Below are positions 1 through 5,682 of a stretch of DNA of 8,091 nucleotides, piece after piece. The stretch comes from Candidatus Omnitrophota bacterium (GTDB lineage: Bacteria; Omnitrophota; Gorgyraeia; Aquiviventales; Aquiviventaceae), in contig JACPAW010000069.1 of the NCBI GenBank assembly GCA_016180605.1, positions 1 through 8,091 of the forward strand, in the 5' to 3' direction. Every line of letters begins with the position of its first letter. Position 1 is the stretch's first letter. The notes under the pieces were generated by a model. It did no database searches, was not told the origin of the DNA, and saw only the letters and a program-made list of their open reading frames with translations. The position numbers and the translations under genes are program-made.

Positions 1-484
1 GGAAGAAAATATCATAAAGGTCCTTTGTTTTCTGTCTGCCTCCTGCGAGTGCTTGTCCCGTTGCTGATTCACCGGCTTTCCAACCAATGACAGCTAATAT
101 TTTCCGGTAATAAATATCCTCTATGGAAGCAATTCCGTTCTTCTGTCTAGGCTGTAGAACGTTCACATAATCACTGACAAAATCAACTTTCAAAGGGGAA
201 TCCTGTGCCACTTGAAACTCGTAGGTTGCCATCGGCACGTACTTCTTGCGTTTCTCCTCTTTCACGAGGTCATATTTAAAATGAGTCTGCTTTCCGATAA
301 AGGCAGCTATTTCTCGGTGCAGCTTGGGTGAATAGGATTGTGTGAAAAAGTCTAAGTCCTCTGAAATCCGATGGTGATGGAGCAAGCTAATGGCTGTTCC
401 CCCCACAAGATAAACTTGCGGATAGTTTTTTGCCACCAGATCTAAAATTCTTTTTTGCACTCTCTTTAACGCGTCTTTTTTCAT
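1..484 (-). CDS. AbiEii-like nucleotidyltransferase, partial (C-terminus outside window)
   Basis: The reverse strand is open from an ATG at 484-482, directly after an in-frame TAA, to the window edge, giving 161 residues. I see the nucleotidyltransferase signature of the AbiEii/AbiGii (PF08843) family: GGTA at residues 28-31, then SEDLDFF at 41-47 with paired acids D43 and D45. A third candidate metal ligand is D101 in KVDFV. The stretch around 125-161 (K128, then KDLYDIFF) fits the usual helical part of the family. Known family members include toxins of type IV toxin-antitoxin and abortive-infection systems that transfer nucleotides to RNA targets; others are uncharacterised. No AbiEi antitoxin gene fits in the 60-nt gap upstream, so this may be an orphan or a non-toxin relative. 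The DNA is visibly more AT-rich than the genes to the right, which suggests transfer. An anti-SD-like GGAG lies about 10 nt before the ATG. The family call is fairly sure; the biological role is not. Confidence 0.82.
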   Translation of the reverse strand, partial: MKKDALKRVQKRILDLVAKNYPQVYLVGGTAISLLHHHRISEDLDFFTQSYSPKLHREIAAFIGKQTHFKYDLVKEEKRKKYVPMATYEFQVAQDSPLKVDFVSDYVNVLQPRQKNGIASIEDIYYRKILAVIGWKAGESATGQALAGGRQKTKDLYDIFF

Positions 485-485
485 T

Positions 486-509
486 TATTACTAGCTCCAA
501 GTAGTAATA
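486..509. repeat. 8-bp inverted repeat over the ribosome binding site of the AbiEii-like gene
   Basis: TATTACTA at 486-493 is mirrored exactly by TAGTAATA at 502-509, with an 8-nt loop. The loop contains the only Shine-Dalgarno-like GGAG (complement of 495-498), and the right arm overlaps the proposed -10 hexamer. Such a palindrome could be an operator for a repressor or an RNA hairpin presenting the RBS in its loop. A related but shorter element (ACTA, 8 nt, TAGT) lies at 540-555. The repeat is directly visible; its function is inference. Confidence 0.5.
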
Positions 510-535
510 TATCACATTTTAGCCAAAATTATCAA
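506..535 (-). promoter_or_regulatory. Putative sigma70-type promoter for the AbiEii-like gene
   Basis: Read on the minus strand, TTGATA (535-530) and TATATT (511-506) are separated by 18 nt, each close to the sigma70 consensus. Transcription would start near 499, giving a leader of only about 15 nt in front of the ATG at 484. This would uncouple the gene from the radical SAM gene that ends at 545. The spacer holds a small inverted repeat (ATTTT/AAAAT, 516-529). The region is AT-rich, so a chance match is possible. Confidence 0.4.
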
Positions 536-544
536 ATAAACTAG

Positions 545-2605
545 TTATAAGTAGTATTCAAACTCTAGTTGAGGCGTGGATTGGGATGGGTGCTGGAAGG
601 TGGAAGGCTTCGGAGGTTCCTCATCCTGGTTGAATCCAAGACGCGAAGTCCAAAGCTGCCACTGCTTGTCGATAAACTGCCAATACTGACCTTCTCCATG
701 ATGGCGATGTCCAAACCGGGAATCGTAGAGTCTGCCTTGCCTGGTTTCGCGGATGCGGTGTTCCACCCGTGCCACCCGAAGCGGCAAACTCTCCTGCAAT
801 CGCTGAAAGAACACAGCCTTCACACTTCCTGGAAGACGCAGAAGCGTTTTAAACGCAAAGGAAGCACCCGAGCGCTTCGCTTCTTTTAACAACCCAGGGA
901 CATCGGAGTCATTCAATCCTGGAATGATGGGGGCTACCCCGATACCGACGGGTACTCCCGCGTCTGCTAAAATTCGCATTGTTTCGAACCGGCGATGGAC
1001 GGTAGGAGCCCCAGGTTCCATGGCTCGTGCAATTGGCTCATCCAGAAAAGGGATGCTCAGGCTGACACTGGTGTTAGCTTCTTTTGCCAACTGAGCCAGC
1101 AACGGCGCGTCTCGTCTGATCAGAGCGGATTTGGTGATCACATGCACGGGATTTCGAAAAGCCAGGCAGACTTCCAGGCAGCCGCGTGTTAGATTCCATG
1201 CCGCTTCAAGCGGCTGGTAGCAATCCGTCACGCCAGAAAACACGATGGACTCACCGCGCCAGGAGGAATGCCGAAACGCCTTTTCCAATAATTGCGGTGC
1301 TTTTGGTTTGACGAAGATTTTCCGTTCGAAATCCGTTCCGGCGCCAAATCCGAAGTATTCATGGGTAGGCCTGGCGTAGCAGTTATGGCTCACGATTCCG
1401 TTCGCAATGAAGTCGCCAGTACCAGTGGTAATATCGAATAACGGAAGATCGAGGCCAAGCGGTTTCACATCAACGACCTTCAAGCGTGCGTTATGCTTCA
1501 GCGCCTGTCCTTCGATGTCTCGCTTGCGGCTAATCGCCGGATCCGTGTGGTGGAAAAATCGAAGCGCTTCGCGCAGGCCGCCGCGCAAGCGGATATGTTG
1601 GACCGAGCGCCCGTTCTTGGCATCCATTGTGCAATCGAACGCGAAACGACGAAGCGAAGACTCCGTGCAATCAATAATCCGTGAATCAGTGTTTGAAATC
1701 CGAAGAATGCCTTGACTATAGCTTCCCTCTGCGTCAAAGATGCCCGCGAGAAATCCTATGGACCACGCGGCACTCGGCGCAGGAGGCCACGCGATCAATT
1801 CACGGACTCGCTCGACTCTGGTTTGAGCATGCGTGCGAATGGCTCGCATCGGTTTCCGACTGGCATGATTGAAAGCACATTCTTCGGTTGCGACATCGAA
1901 ATCGGCCAGGTATCGGCGAGCCCGCTGCAGCGCTTCGAGATCAGTCAAGGCCAGGCGGAAGTGGTGCTGAATATCCGTTGTCCGTCGACGACCGTCGTAG
2001 CGGTATGTGCCAAGCATTCCATCACCATGAATCAAGCCCGACAGGTATCCCCGCCGATATTCAGCATTGTGGGGTGGTGATTCCGCGAAGCGACCTACCC
2101 CCATCAGTTTCACGTTACGCGTCAGGTGCGGTCGGCGTGCGCGGCCCCACTCGGATCCGATCACATACTTCCAGCCCCGGTTGGTCAGGAATTGATGATC
2201 CATGCTTGCCACAAGCTCTGTCCCATCTTCGAGGAGGATGCGATACGCTGGTTTTATTGTCGACCAATGCGCTAGTACGCGCGTTCGCACATACCGGCGA
2301 TAGTCGCCACGTTGAATAGTGCCGTAAATCTCATCCCCAACCTTGAGATCGGCGAGGGCGCGTATGCGACCGTCGGACATGAGGATCGGCGTTTCTCCCT
2401 GCAGACAATAGGCGCATGCATGAAAACATCCACGGTAGGGATTAACACTCCAGCGGAATCCGATATCCGGACTGTCATTTTTAGAAAGAATGCTTTTGGA
2501 CTGATCTTCGTATACCTCCAACTTCGCAAGAGGGGGCTCTTCCAAAAATTGGCGGTGTTCTGTCAGGTAGGGGTTTGGCGGATTCCAAATGCGTTTAGGG
2601 ACCAT
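545..2605 (-). CDS. PA0069/Rv2578c-family radical SAM protein interrupted by an intein
   Basis: The 686-residue precursor is a radical SAM protein of the SplB-related group known as PA0069 or Rv2578c family, whose substrate is unknown. N-extein residues 1-66 include the family-typical NDSPDIGF and NPYRGCFHACAY. C-extein residues 409-686 start CYARPTHEYFGFGAGTDFE and continue with TDCYQPLE (460-467), ITKSAL (490-495), GVAPIIPGLND (556-566) and YDSRFG (627-632). The FeS cluster cysteines C60, C64 and C409 become adjacent as CX3CX2C only after the intein (67-408) is removed. The spliced protein would be 344 residues, about normal for the family. I chose the ATG at 2605 because a good promoter ends just upstream and the residues after it look family-like. 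It appears to be a single-gene unit, with the AbiEii-like gene 60 nt downstream. The family is sure; the function and splicing in vivo are not shown. Confidence 0.93.
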   Translation of the reverse strand: MVPKRIWNPPNPYLTEHRQFLEEPPLAKLEVYEDQSKSILSKNDSPDIGFRWSVNPYRGCFHACAYCLQGETPILMSDGRIRALADLKVGDEIYGTIQRGDYRRYVRTRVLAHWSTIKPAYRILLEDGTELVASMDHQFLTNRGWKYVIGSEWGRARRPHLTRNVKLMGVGRFAESPPHNAEYRRGYLSGLIHGDGMLGTYRYDGRRRTTDIQHHFRLALTDLEALQRARRYLADFDVATEECAFNHASRKPMRAIRTHAQTRVERVRELIAWPPAPSAAWSIGFLAGIFDAEGSYSQGILRISNTDSRIIDCTESSLRRFAFDCTMDAKNGRSVQHIRLRGGLREALRFFHHTDPAISRKRDIEGQALKHNARLKVVDVKPLGLDLPLFDITTGTGDFIANGIVSHNCYARPTHEYFGFGAGTDFERKIFVKPKAPQLLEKAFRHSSWRGESIVFSGVTDCYQPLEAAWNLTRGCLEVCLAFRNPVHVITKSALIRRDAPLLAQLAKEANTSVSLSIPFLDEPIARAMEPGAPTVHRRFETMRILADAGVPVGIGVAPIIPGLNDSDVPGLLKEAKRSGASFAFKTLLRLPGSVKAVFFQRLQESLPLRVARVEHRIRETRQGRLYDSRFGHRHHGEGQYWQFIDKQWQLWTSRLGFNQDEEPPKPSTFQHPSQSTPQLEFEYYL
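1382..2407 (-). mobile_element. Intein with LAGLIDADG homing endonuclease (residues 67-408 of the radical SAM precursor)
   Basis: The 342-residue insert starts with Cys67 in CLQGETPILMSDG, a typical intein N-terminal block. A block-B-like DGTELVASMDHQFL lies at 127-140, with H137 and with Ser in place of the usual Thr. It ends in FIANGIVSHN with the penultimate His407 and terminal Asn408, followed by Cys409 as the +1 nucleophile. It carries two dodecapeptides of a DOD homing endonuclease: LSGLIHGDG (188-196) and LAGIFDAEG (286-294). Both keep an acid at the catalytic position (D195, E293), so the nuclease may still be active. All splicing residues are present. The insertion lies directly before the third cysteine of the FeS motif, a highly conserved site, which is the usual choice of inteins. 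Inteins at this family's cluster motif are known (NCBI names an intein-containing Rv2578c family). Confidence 0.95.
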
Positions 2606-2611
2606 GGCTGC

Positions 2612-2640
2612 AATATAGTAGATATTTGTCTAGTTGTAAA
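2612..2640 (-). promoter_or_regulatory. Sigma70-type promoter of the radical SAM gene
   Basis: On the minus strand, TTTACA (2640-2635) and TATATT (2617-2612) each match the consensus in five of six positions and are exactly 17 nt apart. The ATG at 2605 begins only 6 nt after the -10 hexamer. The transcript would therefore start at or within a few bases of the start codon, and no Shine-Dalgarno is possible upstream of it. This points to leaderless translation, or to a start further inside, which protein similarity does not favour. Confidence 0.6.
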
Positions 2641-2657
2641 GGAATGAATTGAGAGGT

Positions 2658-2729
2658 GCGTAAACGCGTTAGCGCGTGATCGCGTTAACGCCTTCACACG
2701 CAAACGCGCTCACGCGTAAACGGGCTATC
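2658..2729. repeat. Degenerate octamer tandem array, consensus GCGTTAAC, nine units
   Basis: Nine consecutive 8-bp units in perfect phase can be read: GCGTAAAC, GCGTTAGC, GCGTGATC, GCGTTAAC, GCCTTCAC, ACGCAAAC, GCGCTCAC, GCGTAAAC, GGGCTATC. A further partial GCCAAAC follows at 2730. The final C is invariant, and the first three positions (GCG) are each kept in eight of nine units. The consensus is its own reverse complement when iterated, so the array can fold into hairpins on either strand. Many units contain TAA, TAG or TGA, and with a period of eight, stops fall in several reading frames. It fills part of the 230-bp gap between the two divergent genes. No protein-coding potential is apparent. 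Function unknown. Confidence 0.75.
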
Positions 2730-2766
2730 GCCAAACGGAGTCAAACAGCGCACAGCCACAGAGGGA

Positions 2767-2794
2767 TTGACAACGAAAGATGCTTTGCTATACT
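2767..2794 (+). promoter_or_regulatory. Strong sigma70-type promoter of the small exported protein gene
   Basis: A perfect TTGACA (2767-2772) and TATACT (2789-2794, five of six) are 16 nt apart. Transcription would start near 2801, leaving a leader of about 35 nt before the ATG at 2836. This placement excludes use of the in-frame TTG at 2767 as a start codon, because it is the -35 box itself. Confidence 0.75.
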
Positions 2795-2817
2795 TATGGG
2801 ATACTTGTAGCGATCGT

Positions 2818-2828
2818 AAAGGAGGTGA
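2818..2828 (+). promoter_or_regulatory. Near-perfect Shine-Dalgarno that fixes the start at 2836
   Basis: AAAGGAGGTGA lies 7 nt before the ATG at 2836 and is complementary over its length to the usual 16S rRNA tail. Together with the signal peptide that begins at this ATG, it decides the start codon. Confidence 0.85.
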
Positions 2829-2835
2829 ATCGTAC

Positions 2836-3336
2836 ATGAAGTGTGGTTTTATCAGATTCACTTTAGGGGCACTCTTCGCCTGCGGCCTGAGTGCGTCGTT
2901 GGTTTCCGCGCAAGAGGCTGCAAGAACGCTTCCCACGCTGCTGATCAAGGGAGAAGTCGTCTCGTTAGACAATGCCGATCCTGCCGCTGTGCTTTTGAAG
3001 GTAAAGGATCGATATGGGTTTGAGACTCCGATCTATCTCTCTGGAAGCACCAAAGTTACTCAAGGGGATGCTGCGGTAGACGCATCCAGCCTAACGACAG
3101 GTACGGCCGTTGAGGTCGAGTACAACTTCGACGTCAATACCGCAAAGCGACACGCCGTTTCCGTAAAAGCAATAGGTGCCGCTTCAGCCACAACGCCGGC
3201 AATGTCCGAAGCCATTCCTCCTGCCTCTGTGGATTCAGTGATGGTTGAACCGATGACTTCTGAGGAAATTCCAACAGAAGAACCTATCGAGCCGGTTCCT
3301 TCTGAGATGCCATCAGAACAACAGACAGCACCGTAA
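2836..3336 (+). CDS. Small exported protein with a DUF5666-like beta domain and Pro/Glu-rich tail
   Basis: A 166-residue protein. Residues 1-25 form a Sec signal peptide: K2, then a hydrophobic core FIRFTLGALFACGLSASL, with a likely cleavage after VSA25. Residues about 35-113 (LIKGEVVSLDNADPAAVLLKVKD...VEVEYNFDVN...AVSVKAI) look like one small beta domain. They resemble the OB-like repeats grouped as DUF5666, where alternating hydrophobic strands are separated by turns. Residues about 114-166 are low-complexity, rich in Pro, Glu, Ser, Met and Thr, and probably disordered. I see no membrane anchor, LPXTG motif or lipobox, so it is likely periplasmic or secreted. The start follows from the strong Shine-Dalgarno and promoter; an upstream in-frame extension would run through the promoter. 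It is monocistronic, with a terminator-like hairpin after it. Strong promoter and RBS suggest abundant expression. Export is sure; the domain family is tentative and the function unknown. Confidence 0.85.
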   Translation: MKCGFIRFTLGALFACGLSASLVSAQEAARTLPTLLIKGEVVSLDNADPAAVLLKVKDRYGFETPIYLSGSTKVTQGDAAVDASSLTTGTAVEVEYNFDVNTAKRHAVSVKAIGAASATTPAMSEAIPPASVDSVMVEPMTSEEIPTEEPIEPVPSEMPSEQQTAP

Positions 3337-3379
3337 TCGAAGTGTTGTGTTTGTGAGTATGTAGACGAGAGCGATTGAG

Positions 3380-3411
3380 CACGGCGGCCCTAAGGGTCGC
3401 CGTGTTGTGTT
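3380..3411 (+). terminator. Terminator-like hairpin after the exported protein gene
   Basis: CACGGCGGCCC (3380-3390) pairs with GGGTCGCCGTG (3394-3404) across a 3-nt loop TAA, giving 11 pairs including one G-U. It is followed by TTGTGTT rather than a pure T run, so it is a strong hairpin with a mediocre U tract. It lies 44 nt after the stop at 3336 and touches the start region of the next gene, so it could act as an attenuator as well as a terminator. Confidence 0.6.
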
Positions 3412-3412
3412 C

Positions 3413-4456
3413 ATGCCCACCCCTTATTCGACTCAACGCATAAAAGACCGGCACCCGACACCCACTCACCATAGCTTTCCCACGCGCGATCGCAAAGCGA
3501 TACGGGGCTCGCTAGTCTGGTGGCTTCGCTTTCTGGGAGTGGTGGCTTTCGTCGTCGTCCTCTTGCGCCTTCCTCAATCTGCGGAAGTCCAGCTTTCCCA
3601 CATTGATTTGCGCTGGCTTGGCTTTGCCATGATCTTGACGATCTTTCAGCTATTGCTTGAGTCAACCGTCTGGCAGTGGCTGCTCTCCACACAGCGCGCG
3701 CGACATCCTTACCCGAAGACTCTTCTGGCCTATCTGGCAAGCCATTATCTGGGTCTTGTCACACCCGGCCATGTCGGAGAGTTTTTGGCGGCAGGATACG
3801 TTTCTTCAGAGACCGGGTTGACCGTAGGCTACAGCCTTTCGAGTGTGGTGATGAAGAAAGTCCTGGCTTGGACGACGATCATCGGTTTTGGCATCTGGAG
3901 CTTGCAGCTTCTCGCAGAGTATCCTTTAATTCAAGGGGTTCGGTGGGCTCTTTTGGCGAGTTTGTTGGTTTTGCTGGTCCTGTCGGTAGGGATTACCGTC
4001 TGGGTGCTTTCCTTGCGGCGATTGGCCAAGCGCTGGCAGAAGCTCTCCCCCTGGCAAGTGGACATGACCGAATTCTGGGCAGGCATGCGCCAGCTTCGCT
4101 CTTGGCGGTTGGTGGTACCTCTTTCCATTTCTGCGCTTAGTTTTTCTTTGCTTTTCCTGCAACTGGATTCGATTCTGCATGCGCTGGGAATTGCGCTTCC
4201 ATTTTTATTGGTCGCCAAGATCGTCGCCTTCAGCCGGATCGCAGCAAGAATCGTACCGATTTCCGTCGTGGGCTTTGGTTCAAAGGATGCTGCCGTCATC
4301 GGTCTTCTTCATCAGCAGGGAATTGACCCGGCAATTGGCTTGACGGCAACTTTGCTGATGCTGGTATGTTCGTACCTCATTACGCTGCTTCTTAGCGGAT
4401 TATGCTGGTGGATTAAGCCGCTTGTCATCCGACGCTCCACTCGTTCTGTGCGGTAG
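3413..4456 (+). CDS. Polytopic membrane protein, LPG-synthase transmembrane/UPF0104-like family
   Basis: A 347-residue integral membrane protein with about eight hydrophobic segments: roughly 34-53, 68-88, 105-121, 142-165, 177-200, 232-256, 259-283 and 307-333. Family signals are SHYLGLVTPGHVGEFLAAGYV (around 110-130), SSVVMKKVLAW (143-153) and RIVPISVVGFGSKDAAVIGLL (279-299). The last corresponds to the usual 'P-S-GG-G-RE-A' stretch of the lysylphosphatidylglycerol synthase TM domain (PF03706). Members include flippase-like halves of MprF and uncharacterised YbhN-type proteins; no synthase domain is present here, so the substrate cannot be named. Residues 1-32 are hydrophilic and basic. I chose the ATG at 3413; a GTG at 3407 is the alternative. 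Neither has a Shine-Dalgarno, and both lie at the foot of the preceding hairpin. It is the first gene of a tight four-gene block; its TAG directly abuts the next ATG. The family is fairly sure and the start is uncertain. Confidence 0.83.
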   Translation: MPTPYSTQRIKDRHPTPTHHSFPTRDRKAIRGSLVWWLRFLGVVAFVVVLLRLPQSAEVQLSHIDLRWLGFAMILTIFQLLLESTVWQWLLSTQRARHPYPKTLLAYLASHYLGLVTPGHVGEFLAAGYVSSETGLTVGYSLSSVVMKKVLAWTTIIGFGIWSLQLLAEYPLIQGVRWALLASLLVLLVLSVGITVWVLSLRRLAKRWQKLSPWQVDMTEFWAGMRQLRSWRLVVPLSISALSFSLLFLQLDSILHALGIALPFLLVAKIVAFSRIAARIVPISVVGFGSKDAAVIGLLHQQGIDPAIGLTATLLMLVCSYLITLLLSGLCWWIKPLVIRRSTRSVR

Positions 4457-5104
4457 ATGCCGCAGGCCCCTTCGATTTACTTCAAGCAGCTTTTGCTGGG
4501 TCCCATGCAGAACTTCATTTATCTCATCGGAGACCCACAGAGCCGCAAGGCCGCTGTCGTAGACCCTGGCTGGGAAGTGCCGCATATTTTAGAGACGCTC
4601 AAGAATGATGGCTACCAGCTTGCCGATATCTTTGTGACCCATCATCATTTTGATCACGTCATGGGACTGGAAGAATTGCTCAAAGCAGTGGATGTTCCCG
4701 TGCATGTGCACCGTGAGGATGCGCCCATGCTTAAGGTGCAGCCTTCCAGCATTAAACCGATAAGCGGGGGAGAGAACCTTACGGTGGGCAAGGTTCCCAT
4801 TCATTTGCTTCACACCCCTGGCCATACGCCGGGTTCCCAATGCCTATTAGTAGAAGGGCGCGTGCTATCGGGGGACACGTTATTCATCGGCTCTTGCGGC
4901 AGGTGCGATCTTCCAGGCGGCAATCCCAAGGCACTCTACGAGAGCCTATCCAAGCGGCTTAAGGCTCTCGATGATGCGACGATCGTCTGTCCTGGCCACC
5001 ATTACGCCTCGGAACCGACGCGCGCGTTGGGCGAAGAAAAGCGCGACAACCCATTCTTGGCAGCCCCTACGGTTGCGGATTTTCTAAGGCTGGTGGGATT
5101 CTGA
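4457..5104 (+). CDS. MBL-fold metallo-hydrolase, glyoxalase II-like
   Basis: A 215-residue single-domain metallo-beta-lactamase-fold protein. All metal ligands are visible: THHHFDH at 61-67 (H62, H64, D66, H67), H123 in HTPGHTPGS, D140 in LSGDTLF, and H181 in CPGHHY. This is the dinuclear-site set of the glyoxalase II, YcbL and persulfide dioxygenase group. GSCGRCDLPGG (146-155) is the usual substrate-loop stretch, where YcbL-like relatives carry GRTDFPGG; here Cys150 replaces Thr. The long glutathione-binding C-terminal region of true hydroxyacylglutathione hydrolase is absent, so the substrate is probably a thioester or related compound and cannot be fixed. No signal peptide is seen, so it should be cytoplasmic. 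The ATG follows the upstream TAG without a gap, which implies translational coupling; the last base of its TGA is shared with the next ATG. The family is sure, the exact reaction is not. Confidence 0.92.
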   Translation: MPQAPSIYFKQLLLGPMQNFIYLIGDPQSRKAAVVDPGWEVPHILETLKNDGYQLADIFVTHHHFDHVMGLEELLKAVDVPVHVHREDAPMLKVQPSSIKPISGGENLTVGKVPIHLLHTPGHTPGSQCLLVEGRVLSGDTLFIGSCGRCDLPGGNPKALYESLSKRLKALDDATIVCPGHHYASEPTRALGEEKRDNPFLAAPTVADFLRLVGF

Positions 5105-5682
5105 TGCCCGCGACTCTTCCTCAAACTTGCTCAACTGCCTTAAAGGAGTGGGCAACCGTTGTGGAAGCCATGCGCCGCGGAGAGCAAATCCTGCTCATCC
5201 GCAAAGGGGGTTTGATTGAGCCAGGGAGCGGATTTGAGCTTCTATCCGATTCTTTTGTCCTTTATCCGACCTTCGAGCATCAGGCGGTTGCGTTTTTAAG
5301 AACCTCGAACCTGCGCTATTTTGATGAAGCCGTGGCTAAGAAGCCTCCTGCCGGAAGCATTGCTTTCGATACCGTGGCTGTTTCAGTGACTTCGATGGCT
5401 ACACGGGATTCCGGAATCATCCAGCGCTTAAGCGATTTTCATATCTATAATGAGGCTTTTCTCAGCCAGCGGTTGAAATGGCAGCCGGAACAACCCCTGG
5501 TAGTGGTCGTCGTCCGTGCTTTTCGATTGCCTCAACCGTATCAGATTCCGGTCGTACCGGACTATGCCGGCTGCAAATCTTGGGTGCAACTTCAGAATCC
5601 GGTTTCCTTGGAAGGATGCACGCCGGTGTTGGCGGAAGAAGCGTTTCAGGAAAAGCTTGCGGCTGTAGCTAAAATTTCGTAA
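5104..5682 (+). CDS. DUF1802 family protein
   Basis: A 192-residue cytoplasmic protein of unknown function. It shows the stretches that define DUF1802 as I know it: ALKEWATVV (12-20), ILLIRKGG (29-36), LYPTFEHQ (53-60), DFHIYNEAFLSQRLKWQPEQPL (111-132) and DYAGCKSWVQL (153-163). Length fits a complete member. Conserved charged and aromatic residues (K14, E15, W16, R33, K34, E58, H59, K158, W160) suggest a binding or catalytic role, but none is established. There are no membrane segments or signal peptide. The start ATG overlaps the TGA of the MBL gene by 1 nt, and its own TAA overlaps the cobO ATG by 1 nt, so expression should be coupled to both neighbours. The family call is confident; I do not assign a function. 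Confidence 0.88.
   Translation: MPATLPQTCSTALKEWATVVEAMRRGEQILLIRKGGLIEPGSGFELLSDSFVLYPTFEHQAVAFLRTSNLRYFDEAVAKKPPAGSIAFDTVAVSVTSMATRDSGIIQRLSDFHIYNEAFLSQRLKWQPEQPLVVVVVRAFRLPQPYQIPVVPDYAGCKSWVQLQNPVSLEGCTPVLAEEAFQEKLAAVAKIS

Noticed and set aside
1888..2319. Plus-strand open frames opposite the intein and extein (e.g. 1888-2319, 569-889, 1407-1715)
   Set aside because: They are antisense to clearly conserved intein and radical SAM coding sequence, have no Shine-Dalgarno and no family resemblance.
545..2605. Two separate genes (a radical SAM and an independent endonuclease) or a frameshifted pseudogene
   Set aside because: The frame is continuous, both splice junctions have the required Cys1, His-Asn and +1 Cys, and the exteins join into a complete family motif.
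2658..2737. Octamer array as a CRISPR or as plasmid iterons/origin
   Set aside because: The units are 8 bp without spacers, so it is not CRISPR. There is no replication initiator gene or DnaA-box cluster nearby, so an origin is unsupported.
2767..2835. N-terminal extension of the exported protein from TTG at 2767
   Set aside because: The TTG is the -35 box of a strong promoter. The signal peptide and perfect SD place the start at 2836.
3486..3493. GCGATCGC, the cyanobacterial HIP1 octamer
   Set aside because: I see only one exact copy in the window, so there is no enrichment and no support for a cyanobacterial origin from it.
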